Assembly: GCA_964500605.1 (NCBI GenBank)
Contig: CAZCOS010000026.1
Span: 1 to 26,740, forward strand
Direction: 5' to 3'
Length of the DNA stretch: 26,740 nucleotides
Origin: Sterolibacterium sp964500605
GTDB lineage: Bacteria; Pseudomonadota; Gammaproteobacteria; Burkholderiales; Rhodocyclaceae
Position numbers and translations under genes: made by a program
The notes under the pieces: model-generated
The model's input: only the letters and a program-made list of their open reading frames with translations
Told to the model about the DNA's origin: nothing
Database searches by the model: none
Shown here: piece after piece, positions 7,105-15,026 of the stretch
How positions within the stretch are numbered: the first letter of the stretch is position 1
How the letters are laid out: each line of letters begins with the position of its first letter

Positions 7105-8769
7105 TCAGTGGCTGATCGGCTTGTAGCGAATGCGCTTGGGTTTCGCACCTTCTTCGCCCAGGCGTTTTTTCTTGTCGGCTTCGTATTCCTGGTAGTTACC
7201 GTTGAAGAAGACCCACTGTGAATCGCCTTCGCAAGCGAGGATGTGGGTGGCAATGCGGTCGAGGAACCAGCGGTCGTGCGAGATGACCAGCACGCTGCCG
7301 CCGTATTCCAGCAAAGCATCTTCCAGCGCGCGCAGGGTTTCGACGTCCAGGTCGTTGGAGGGTTCGTCGAGCAGGAGCACATTGCCCCCGGCACTGAGCG
7401 TCTTGGCCATGTGCAGACGGCCACGCTCCCCACCGGAGAGTTGTCCCACGATCTTTTGCTGATCGCTGCCCTTGAAATTGAAACGCCCCAGATAGGCGCG
7501 GGCGGGCGTCTGGTATTTGCCAATCGTTAGCAGATCCGCGCCGCCGGAGAGGGCTTCGAATACCGTTTTGTCGTTATCGAGCGCGTCACGACTTTGGTCG
7601 ACGTGGGAAATCCTGACGGTCTGGCCGATCTGCACTTCTCCGGAATCGGGCGTTTCCTTGCCGGTGATCATCTTGAACAAGGTCGATTTGCCTGCACCAT
7701 TCGGCCCGATGATGCCGACGATGGCTCCGGGTGGAATGGTGAAGCTCAGGTTGTCGATGAGCAGACGATCTCCGAAACTTTTGCTGACATTCTTGAATTC
7801 GATGACGTCATTGCCAAGGCGTTCGGCCACGGGAATATAAATTTCCTGTGTTTCGTTGCGCTTTTGGTATTCCTCGGAAGAAAGCTCGTTGAAGCGAGCC
7901 AGACGTGCCTTGCTCTTGGCCTGTCGCGCTTTGGGATTCTGGCGCACCCATTCGAGCTCCTGTTTCATCGCCTTGATGCGCGCACCTTCCTGTTTGGCCT
8001 CGATTTCCAGCCGTTTTTCCTTCTGATCCAGCCAGGAGGAGTAGTTTCCCTTCCAGGGAATGCCCTCACCCCGGTCGAGTTCAAGAATCCATTCGGCGGC
8101 GTTGTCCAGGAAGTAACGATCGTGCGTGACGGCGACGACCGTGCCGGGGAAACGGGTCAAAAATTGCTCCAGCCACTCGACCGATTCCGCATCGAGGTGG
8201 TTGGTTGGTTCATCCAGCAGGAGCATGTCCGGCTTCGAGAGGAGAAGACGGCACAGGGCGACACGACGCTTTTCTCCACCGGAGAGGACGCCAATTTTCG
8301 CGTCCCAGGGGGGCAGACCCAGGGCATCGGCGGCGACTTCGAGTTGGTGTTCGATATCGGCCCCCGCTGCGGCGATGACGTTTTCGTATTTCGCCTGTTC
8401 CTCAGCGAGCTTGTCGAAATCGGCATCGGGTTCGGCATAGGCCGCGTAGATTTCCTCGAGCCTGGCCCGGGCTTCGATGAGTGCACCCAACCCGCCTTCA
8501 ACGGCTTCGCGAACCGTCTGTTCAGGGTCAAGCTGTGGTTCTTGCGGCAGATAGCCGATGGAGATGCCGGGCATGGGCGTGGCTTCGCCGATGATTTCCT
8601 TGTCGACGCCCGCCATGATGCGCAGTACCGTCGATTTGCCGGAACCATTGAGTCCTAGCACACCAATTTTTGCGCCGGGAAAGAAGGAAAGGGAAATGTC
8701 CTTGAGAATCTGACGCTTCGGCGGGACGATCTTGCCGACGCGATTCATGGTGAAAACGTATTGAGCCAT
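7105..8769 (-). CDS. ettA: Energy-dependent translational throttle ABC-F ATPase EttA
   Basis: A 554-residue soluble protein with two ABC ATPase domains and no membrane segments. EttA of E. coli is 555 residues and gates ribosome entry into elongation at the E site according to the ATP/ADP ratio. The N-terminus MAQYVFTMNRVGKIVPPKRQILKDISLSF is typical of this subfamily. Walker A motifs are GLNGSGKST and GPNGAGKST; signature motifs are LSGGEKRRVAL and LSGGERGRLHM; Walker B regions are LLLDEPTNHLD and LLLDEPSNDLD. The charged linker between the domains (EKRLEIEAKQEGARIKAMKQELEWVRQNPKARQAKSKARL) is the PtIM segment that contacts tRNA. On the minus strand AAGGTAGG lies just before the ATG at 8769 and serves as ribosome binding site. 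The gene marks the left flank of the accessory block. Confidence 0.96.
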   Translation of the reverse strand: MAQYVFTMNRVGKIVPPKRQILKDISLSFFPGAKIGVLGLNGSGKSTVLRIMAGVDKEIIGEATPMPGISIGYLPQEPQLDPEQTVREAVEGGLGALIEARARLEEIYAAYAEPDADFDKLAEEQAKYENVIAAAGADIEHQLEVAADALGLPPWDAKIGVLSGGEKRRVALCRLLLSKPDMLLLDEPTNHLDAESVEWLEQFLTRFPGTVVAVTHDRYFLDNAAEWILELDRGEGIPWKGNYSSWLDQKEKRLEIEAKQEGARIKAMKQELEWVRQNPKARQAKSKARLARFNELSSEEYQKRNETQEIYIPVAERLGNDVIEFKNVSKSFGDRLLIDNLSFTIPPGAIVGIIGPNGAGKSTLFKMITGKETPDSGEVQIGQTVRISHVDQSRDALDNDKTVFEALSGGADLLTIGKYQTPARAYLGRFNFKGSDQQKIVGQLSGGERGRLHMAKTLSAGGNVLLLDEPSNDLDVETLRALEDALLEYGGSVLVISHDRWFLDRIATHILACEGDSQWVFFNGNYQEYEADKKKRLGEEGAKPKRIRYKPISH

Positions 8770-8856
8770 GGCCTACCTTGCTGGAGTCAAACAAAAGTGA
8801 AAAGCCTCTAGCTTAACCGACTTGGCTGCCTGCGGGCCAGTTTGTGGGCCACATGT

Positions 8857-8896
8857 TGTCGGTATGTCGATTTGTCGGTTTGTCGGTTTGACAGGA
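8857..8896. repeat. 8-base tandem repeat, about 5 units
   Basis: Successive 8-base units are TGTCGGTA, TGTCGATT, TGTCGGTT, TGTCGGTT and a diverged TGACAGGA. They lie about 90 bases upstream of the ettA start. Such arrays can arise by slippage, or can act as iterated protein binding sites. Confidence 0.75.
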
Positions 8897-9043
8897 GCTT
8901 GTTCAATCTCCTGATCATGGTGAGTTTCCCCCGAAGCTTGTCCGGTCATTCGGATTTCGCTAGAGGACGCAGTGCATCGGTTTCTAGGTTCAAGGTAAAA
9001 AGGTTGGTCTGCGAAGCATATGGCCATCTCGCATGGTCGCCAT

Positions 9044-9071
9044 GAAACTAACCGAGCGAAACTAACCGAGC
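9044..9071. repeat. Perfect 14-base tandem duplication
   Basis: GAAACTAACCGAGC occurs twice back to back (9044-9057 and 9058-9071). It lies about 90 bases beyond the transposase stop. It may be an iteron-like binding site or a duplication scar at the edge of the accessory block. Confidence 0.8.
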
Positions 9072-9134
9072 GGTGACAATATGACGCCGCAAGTCTATAC
9101 CGAGCACCATCAATTATTTTCGGCTATATGCATT

Positions 9135-9162
9135 CTGAGGTTGGAAATCGATAATTTCTCAG
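9135..9162 (-). terminator. Imperfect hairpin at the end of the transposase gene
   Basis: Outer arms CTGAG/CTCAG enclose inner arms GAAAT/ATTTC, overlapping the transposase stop. No T-run follows on the minus strand. It may be a weak terminator of the hsd-transposase transcript or a remnant of an insertion-sequence end. Confidence 0.25.
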
Positions 9163-10463
9163 TCCAGAACGCCTGATTCAGCAAGCTCCACCAAGGTTGG
9201 AATGTGCGGCCCGTACTCGACTGTCTCGGTAGTGCTCTTGGTTGGAATCTGCGATTCGGAAGGCTTCGATAGCCTCACGCCACTACCTACTTTTCGGGCA
9301 TGTTTCGCATAGAGCGTTTTGGCCCGGATGATCTCGTAGCTATACCCGCGCCCCAACCGGTTCGACAGTTTGATCAGGCCATTCAGGCATTCGGTGTAGG
9401 CATTGGTGATCTGGCCCGGCGAATCCCAGTAGGCGAAGATGTCTTCATAGTGGTTGTGTACCGTTTTGGCAAGGTCGTGGAATTTCTCAAGCTCGCCTTC
9501 TGGCAGGGTGTTTTCCCATGCTTCGAAGGCATGCTGGGCAGATACCTTGTTGGGATCGTCGTAGATGCGGAAGAAGGCTTCCTTGAAGTCGTAGGCTTTG
9601 CCCAATTCAGGGATGGCTTGTCGAACCACTGCCAGCGCCTTCAGTTCGTCCGTATTCAGGTTGCCAGGCCGCTTCAGCGTCAGCCAGCGAATCGACTTCT
9701 TTACATGGACGCGCTCTTCCTTGCTCAAAGTCGCCTGGTACTTCTTGCGCTCTTCCTCCAGTGCTTCAGAGGCCATTTTGACGACGTGGAACTTGTCGAT
9801 GACCAAACGGGCATTGGGTAGGTACTGGGCGAAGGATCGTTTGAACGGTCGCCACATGTCCGTGCAGACCCATTCCACACGTTCCCGGTCGGGCAGGTTC
9901 TTGAAGAACGGCTTCAGATGATCCTGCGTGCGAAGCTCCAGCATCTGATAGACGTTGTTCGTCGCAAGATTCGTGATGACGCAACGATACTTACCGGCGA
10001 TGCTTACTTCGTCGATCCCCATGATGACCGGAGTTTCGTACCGCACCGTTCGATCTAACTCTTCAATCAGATCGTGCGCGATATTTTTGATGGTATTGAC
10101 GGCAAGCCCGGTTTGGTCGGCCAGCGCATGAAACGTCATGTCCAGGCATCGTTCCCGGATTGCGTCGACCAGTCTCTTGGTTGCCCGTCGCTTCTCATCC
10201 AGAAACGTCAATTCAGGAGAGAACATCTTGCCGCAGCTATCGCATCGGAAGCGTGGCCGGAAGATTTCAAGGCGCACCGGCTGCATCTGCATCGGGGTGT
10301 CGGCAAAGATATTGGATCGCTTACCATGCCGATACATGGCTTTGGAGCAGTCGGGGCATGAAGGCAAATCACCGTCGAGCGCTTCGGCAACGACGGTGAG
10401 TCCGCGATTCTGCGAGAAGTAATCCACCGGCTTGACGCCGGGGAGGTTCAAGAGATCAATCAC
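9159..10463 (-). CDS. ISL3-family transposase, start overlapping the hsdR stop
   Basis: A full-length DDE transposase of the ISL3 family, 434 residues from the GTG at 10463. The N-terminal zinc ribbon has a CPDC knuckle and a CDSCGK knuckle. The catalytic triad is visible as GIDEVSI (first Asp), CTDMW (second Asp) and NAYTECLNG (Glu). The helical insertion between the second Asp and the Glu has the usual family length. The frame can be opened 18 bases further to a TTG at 10481, but starting at GTG gives the usual N-terminus (MIDLLNLPGVKPVDYF) and forms GTGATTGA with the hsdR stop. No inverted repeat or target duplication was found on either side, so an intact insertion sequence is not supported. 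The gene sits last in the hsd operon with no gap, which is unusual. Confidence 0.9.
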   Translation of the reverse strand: MIDLLNLPGVKPVDYFSQNRGLTVVAEALDGDLPSCPDCSKAMYRHGKRSNIFADTPMQMQPVRLEIFRPRFRCDSCGKMFSPELTFLDEKRRATKRLVDAIRERCLDMTFHALADQTGLAVNTIKNIAHDLIEELDRTVRYETPVIMGIDEVSIAGKYRCVITNLATNNVYQMLELRTQDHLKPFFKNLPDRERVEWVCTDMWRPFKRSFAQYLPNARLVIDKFHVVKMASEALEEERKKYQATLSKEERVHVKKSIRWLTLKRPGNLNTDELKALAVVRQAIPELGKAYDFKEAFFRIYDDPNKVSAQHAFEAWENTLPEGELEKFHDLAKTVHNHYEDIFAYWDSPGQITNAYTECLNGLIKLSNRLGRGYSYEIIRAKTLYAKHARKVGSGVRLSKPSESQIPTKSTTETVEYGPHIPTLVELAESGVLD

Positions 10464-13400
10464 TGGCGCTATCCAGGTCAATGTTTCGCTGCTTGCTGAT
10501 CAGGTCGTAAATGACATCGGTCAGTGCCGCCATCGCTTGCCGGTCAGACTTCAGCACCAGCGTAGCGAGCTTCTGGTGGCTGGTCAGAGCGCGAACTACG
10601 CCTTGCTGCACAGCACCAGGCAGGTTGCCCTTCATGGCCTGATCCCGCGTATTGCTTTCAACCTGCGCCATCACCACATCGTTCTCACGGGCGATGGAAG
10701 CGATCTGATTCACGAAGGCTGCTTGGTCACGAAGCGGGGTCGCTTCACCAAATAAGTGATTGAGCTTGTCGATGATTTCCATAAGGAACCGAGGTGCATC
10801 ACCTGCACCACTGCCACCGCCCGGCCCGATGGGCTTGAGCACAGGCGCATCGCCTTCTTCGCCGGCCGCGTCGTCCTTGCCCTTGATGTCAAAGCCGGTC
10901 AGTACCAAGCCTTTCAAATCCACGCTCTCGGGCGTTTCGCCGGACAGGCGCTTTTGCAACAGCTTGGCAAAGGCGGCGAAGTTCTCCAGTTCCGGGTCGC
11001 CAAAGTCGATCAACTGGGCCACATAGGCATAGGTGCGGCAGAACCGGCCAAGGCCAGCCTTGAAGGCCATCAGCGTCTTGATTTGGTCTGCATGTTCCTG
11101 CCGGTGGTGGTCAGCCGACTTCATCCCTGCCTGATCGCCTTGGCTGTGCGCCTTGTCGAAAGCTGCCTCCCAAGTGGCAATCGCCTCACGCAGCATCTTC
11201 AGTCGTTGCTCGAACAGGCGCTTGGGGCCATCGGTCGCGGTATAGAGCGCCTTGTGCTGCGGCTCCTGAGCGTGCGTGATGTCGCGGATGGTCTTGAAAC
11301 GGGCCTCCTTGAAGGCTTCCAGATCAGAGGCTTCGTACAAGCCTTGGCCGTCAAGCTGCTCCTTGATCTCATAGACCACATTCAGGTCTTGCACGTCGTC
11401 GATTTGTGCCCCGTCGTCGTACATGGCAAAGGCGCGACGAACGTTCTCCGGGTCATTCACGAAGTCGATGATGAAGACTTCATCCTTGCCCGGTGCCATC
11501 CGGTTGAGACGGGAGAAGGTCTGGACGATTTCGACATCGTTGGCGATCTTCTTGTCGACGTACTGAGCCACCAGCTTGGGCTGGTCGAAGCCGGTCTGGA
11601 ACTTGTCGGCCACCAGCATCACGCGATACTCCGGGCGATCAAAGGCCAGACGCAAATCTTGCCCCTTAACCTCCGGGTTCATGCTTTCCTCGGTGAATTC
11701 CTCGTTCTCATCGACGATGAACACATCCTCCTTGAATTGCTCATCATCGCCATGCATCACTTGCTTGCCGGTCATTTTGCCGGAGAATGCAATCAGGGAA
11801 TGGATGTAGCTGTATTCGGTGTGCTGGGCGATGTAACGGTCAAACGCCTTCTTGTAGCGGATCGCTGCGGCGCGGGAACTGGTCACGACCATAGCCTTGG
11901 CCTTGCCATCCAGCCGGTGCGCCACGTTCTTGCTGAAGTGCTCGATGATGAACTGCACCTTCTGCGTGACGTTGGTCGGGTGCAGCGACATCCATTGCGC
12001 CAACGCACGCTTTGCGGCCTTGCCGCTCACACGCTTGTTGTCCTCGATCTGCTTGGCAAGGTTGAAGGCGGTCTTGTACGGCACATAGCCCTTCAGGACA
12101 TCCAGGATGAAACCTTCCTCAATGGCTTGTCGCATCGAATAGCGATGGAAGGCTTCCGGCAGATTGTCCTTGGAGGGCGGTTGCGAGGGGTCAGGAACGC
12201 GGCCAAACAGCATCAACGTCGAATGCTTGGGCGTGCCGGTGAAGGCGAAGTAGCTGATGTTGTCTGGACGGGCACGCGACTTCTGAAGCTGCTCCAGCAG
12301 TTCTTCAACGGTCAGCGAAGCCATCTTGCCCTGGCCGCTCATGGCCAGCGCCGTCTGGAGCTTGGCTGCCGTTGTGCCGGTCTGGGAGTTGTGCGCCTCG
12401 TCGATGATGACCGCGAAATTCTTCCCCTTCAGGGTCTTGTCGGTCACGATGGCTTCCATCGCATACGGGAAGGTCTGGATGGTCACAACGATGATCGGCG
12501 TTTCCGCCAGCAGCGCATCGGCCAGTTGCTGACTCTTCGACTTCGAGGACTTCTGGCGATCAATCGCCGCAATGACGCCGAACTGATGGTCGATCTGCTT
12601 CACAGCATCCTGAAGCTGGCCGTCCAGCACATTCCGGTCGGTGACGATGATGACACTACTGAAGATCGAATCGCCGTTGTCGCTGCGCAATTTCACGAGG
12701 TCATGGGCTGTCCAGGAAATCGTGCTGGTCTTTCCAGAACCGGCGCTGTGATCGGCCAGATAGACCATGCCGGGGCCGTTCTGCTTGGCATCGGCGATCA
12801 TTTCATTGACCGCAGACCATTGGTGGAAACGCGGGAAGATCAGCGTCTCCTTCTTCGACCAGTTGCCCTTCAGATCGACAACATCCTTCTTCTCGACATA
12901 GACGAAGCTGTGGAAGACACGCAGCCAGGCATCCGGTTGGCAGACAGCTTCCCAGAAGTAGGCAACCGGATATTCACGGGTGCCATCGGCCTTCAACTCG
13001 CCTTCCGGGTTGCCAGCATGCCCATCGTTGCCCTTGTTGAACGGCAGGAAGAAGGTATTGTCGCCATCGAGCTTCGTCGCCATCTGGATTTCAGAATCGG
13101 ACATGGCGAAATGGACAACCGCGCCCCGCTTGAACGTCAGCAATGGCTCGCGGCGCCTGGTCTTCGGATCGTAGGGCAGCCGGTCAGTGCGGTACTGATC
13201 CATGGCCGCTTCTGCCGACTGGGTGAAATCGGTCTTGAGTTCGACGGTCGCCACCGGAATGCCGTTAATAAACAGCACCAGATCAATCGCCAGCTTGCGC
13301 GACGGGTGATATTGAAGCTGCGGCACCACGCGCAGGATATTGGCAGCATAGCGCTTCAGCACGTCGGCGTTGCGCTTGTCCTCCGGTGCTGCTTCTGAGA

Positions 13401-13704
13401 GATCGATGTGGCCACACCCGGCAATCGAGAAGCCTTGGCGTAGCACCTGTACCGTACCGTGCGTTTCCAGCGCCTTGGCCAGCCGATCCATCAGCACCTC
13501 AAGGGCGCGGTCGCCGTTGTCCTTCTTGAGCTTGGCCCACTTCTCGCCTTGGCCAGAGGCTTCCAGCCAGGCAATGAGGTCATCGGCATATAACGCCCGC
13601 TCGGTGTCGTACTTAGTTGTTTCGCCAACCTTCCAACCCTGTGCCTCTAGCTTGGAAACGATGTAGCTCTCGAAGTGCTTTTCTTGGTGTGCGGTGTCGC
13701 TCAT
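10456..13704 (-). CDS. hsdR: Type I restriction enzyme, R (motor and nuclease) subunit
   Basis: A 1082-residue HsdR that would translocate DNA and cut it when the HsdMS complex meets unmethylated sites. The N-terminal PD-(D/E)xK nuclease has Asp141 in LAIDLVLFINGIP and Glu155-Leu-Lys157 in VATVELKTDF. The SF2 helicase motor has Walker A HSAGSGKT at 319-326, DEAH at 435-438, FAFTGTPK, VADKFQTGFDQPKL and VQTFSRLNR. A C-terminal helical region, probably for assembly with HsdM, follows. Its ATG overlaps the hsdS stop (ATGA), with a GGGAG ribosome binding site inside hsdS. Length and all motifs look intact. The extreme C-terminus (after ISKQRN) runs into the transposase start, so the last residues might have been replaced by an insertion; comparison with relatives would tell. 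Confidence 0.95.
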   Translation of the reverse strand: MSDTAHQEKHFESYIVSKLEAQGWKVGETTKYDTERALYADDLIAWLEASGQGEKWAKLKKDNGDRALEVLMDRLAKALETHGTVQVLRQGFSIAGCGHIDLSEAAPEDKRNADVLKRYAANILRVVPQLQYHPSRKLAIDLVLFINGIPVATVELKTDFTQSAEAAMDQYRTDRLPYDPKTRRREPLLTFKRGAVVHFAMSDSEIQMATKLDGDNTFFLPFNKGNDGHAGNPEGELKADGTREYPVAYFWEAVCQPDAWLRVFHSFVYVEKKDVVDLKGNWSKKETLIFPRFHQWSAVNEMIADAKQNGPGMVYLADHSAGSGKTSTISWTAHDLVKLRSDNGDSIFSSVIIVTDRNVLDGQLQDAVKQIDHQFGVIAAIDRQKSSKSKSQQLADALLAETPIIVVTIQTFPYAMEAIVTDKTLKGKNFAVIIDEAHNSQTGTTAAKLQTALAMSGQGKMASLTVEELLEQLQKSRARPDNISYFAFTGTPKHSTLMLFGRVPDPSQPPSKDNLPEAFHRYSMRQAIEEGFILDVLKGYVPYKTAFNLAKQIEDNKRVSGKAAKRALAQWMSLHPTNVTQKVQFIIEHFSKNVAHRLDGKAKAMVVTSSRAAAIRYKKAFDRYIAQHTEYSYIHSLIAFSGKMTGKQVMHGDDEQFKEDVFIVDENEEFTEESMNPEVKGQDLRLAFDRPEYRVMLVADKFQTGFDQPKLVAQYVDKKIANDVEIVQTFSRLNRMAPGKDEVFIIDFVNDPENVRRAFAMYDDGAQIDDVQDLNVVYEIKEQLDGQGLYEASDLEAFKEARFKTIRDITHAQEPQHKALYTATDGPKRLFEQRLKMLREAIATWEAAFDKAHSQGDQAGMKSADHHRQEHADQIKTLMAFKAGLGRFCRTYAYVAQLIDFGDPELENFAAFAKLLQKRLSGETPESVDLKGLVLTGFDIKGKDDAAGEEGDAPVLKPIGPGGGSGAGDAPRFLMEIIDKLNHLFGEATPLRDQAAFVNQIASIARENDVVMAQVESNTRDQAMKGNLPGAVQQGVVRALTSHQKLATLVLKSDRQAMAALTDVIYDLISKQRNIDLDSASD

Positions 13705-15026
13705 GCGGACTCCCGGAGGTCGATTTGGCCGGTGACGGCAGCGGTAATGAAGGCAGCGCGGCGTTCTTTGAGAAGGTCGATGCTGCGCTGGGTTTTGGTG
13801 ATTACAAGGTCGATGCGAGCAGTTTCACTATCGAGGGTTTTTACAATCGCTTTTTGTTCGATCAACGAGGGAAACAGAATAGGAAAAACACGAAAGTGTT
13901 CTTGGTCCAAGTCCCATTGGCCGACTCTGATTCCCTTTGATATCGACATGTACCCAGTTATGTATGGACTGGAGCGCATCAGGTGATGGATAAAACGGCC
14001 AAACAGAGGCTCTATTGCCTCGTATACAAAATAAGCGGGGCTTACAATGCCTCGATGCTCGCTAACCGCTATCGAGCCTTGCCACGTTTTCATTTTGTTG
14101 GTGACAAGATTGTCCGGCTCTACAAGCTGATAGGGACTCAGGTCATCGGATGCGCGATTTCGGTTATCGTCGCGTGAGCTTTTAGGGATGACCCCATAGT
14201 CTCTGTAGACGGAAAGTAGTTGCTCGTTTACAAATCCAGTGCGTTTTATTGGCTTGAACACAGACCAAAGGGGCTTGATCTGCCAATGTGCCGGCACCTC
14301 CCCAAGCCATTCCACACCTGAATCCTTCATCTTCACGTTCGGATCAAGCCCATTGGTGACCGCATGCGTAATGAGAGCCTGGCGCTTTTCCTTCAAGAGT
14401 TCGATGAAGCGGGTTTTCTTGGTGATCAGTGCATCGATGCGGGCGGTTTCGCGGTCGACCAGAGAAACGATCAACTTTTGCTCGGCCGTCGCCGGAAAGG
14501 CTGCGAACTCGTTGAGATAGCGCTCCTGATCAAGATTCTGAATGCCGGATGTCTGATTGATTGAATTCGTCGTAATGCGGGCGCAGTAAAGAGCGTGATG
14601 CACGTTTCTGACGAACGAAGACGAATGCTCCGGAGCAACCTCAATGCGGGCAATAAAATTAGAGCAAACGGCGGGGTGTTCGTCTTCGTACTGCACAACG
14701 CATCCGACAGGTTGTTTTTCACCACCTCCAGATTTTTCAAGCAGCAAATCGCCATACTTGAGAATGCGTCCTTGGCGTTCGCTATCTTTGACCTTTCGCA
14801 TCGTTGGGTCGTTAAGAACAACCCTCAACTTGTCTCGATCAAAATCAGCAACCCGAACGCACGGGATGTCTTCGGTGGCATTGCCTACAGGATCATCGCC
14901 CCATACACCGTTCTTACATGATGCAACCGAGTATTTAAGGCGCTTCACCTCCCAATACTCCGGCACCTGCCCAATCCATTCCACGCCGGAATCCCGATAG
15001 GCCGGGTAAGGTTTGTAGTGGCTCAT
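13701..15026 (-). CDS. hsdS: Type I restriction-modification specificity subunit
   Basis: A 441-residue HsdS that reads the two halves of a bipartite DNA target for both modification and restriction. It has the usual two-repeat design. Each target recognition domain is preceded by a DSGVEW(I/L)G(Q/E)VPxxW entry motif (residues about 12 and 239) and followed by a helical spacer: ETARIDALITKKTRFIELLKEKRQALITHAVT in the middle and ETARIDLVITKTQRSIDLLKERRAAFITAAVT at the end. The two spacer copies are also similar at DNA level (13740-13835 and 14350-14465), which would permit recombination between halves. Parts of both recognition domains look more AT-rich than the spacers by eye, as is common for horizontally exchanged domains. 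It overlaps hsdM upstream and hsdR downstream by ATGA. The recognised sequence cannot be predicted from the protein alone. Confidence 0.95.
   Translation of the reverse strand: MSHYKPYPAYRDSGVEWIGQVPEYWEVKRLKYSVASCKNGVWGDDPVGNATEDIPCVRVADFDRDKLRVVLNDPTMRKVKDSERQGRILKYGDLLLEKSGGGEKQPVGCVVQYEDEHPAVCSNFIARIEVAPEHSSSFVRNVHHALYCARITTNSINQTSGIQNLDQERYLNEFAAFPATAEQKLIVSLVDRETARIDALITKKTRFIELLKEKRQALITHAVTNGLDPNVKMKDSGVEWLGEVPAHWQIKPLWSVFKPIKRTGFVNEQLLSVYRDYGVIPKSSRDDNRNRASDDLSPYQLVEPDNLVTNKMKTWQGSIAVSEHRGIVSPAYFVYEAIEPLFGRFIHHLMRSSPYITGYMSISKGIRVGQWDLDQEHFRVFPILFPSLIEQKAIVKTLDSETARIDLVITKTQRSIDLLKERRAAFITAAVTGQIDLRESA

Larger units (their letters stand above)
8770..9158. other. 389-base gap between ettA and the ISL3 transposase gene, repeat-bearing
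   Basis: No convincing gene was found. The gap holds four-plus copies of an 8-base tandem repeat (8857-8896) and a perfect 14-base tandem duplication (9044-9071). Open frames of 67 codons (plus) and 84 codons (minus) cross the repeats but resemble no family known to me. A 36-codon basic frame on the minus strand (8808-8918) has a purine-rich stretch before its ATG but equally weak support. This gap should contain the ettA promoter and the left boundary of the accessory block. No terminal inverted repeat of an insertion sequence was recognised. Confidence 0.6.

Noticed and set aside
7594..8658. 354-codon plus-strand open frame
   Set aside because: Antisense shadow of ettA, with no family features.
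8773..9027. 84-codon minus-strand frame in the ettA-transposase gap
   Set aside because: It crosses simple tandem repeats and resembles no protein family I know.
8857..9071. CRISPR-like array
   Set aside because: The repeats are 8 and 14 bases, directly adjacent, without spacers, and no cas gene is present.
9000..10700. An intact ISL3 insertion sequence with terminal repeats
   Set aside because: I compared the regions on both sides of the transposase by eye and found no matching inverted repeats or target duplication. Only the gene is supported.
10756..13398. 880-codon plus-strand open frame opposite hsdR
   Set aside because: It is the mirror of hsdR. Its protein shows no domain, while the minus-strand frame has every type I motor and nuclease motif and is joined to hsdS by ATGA.
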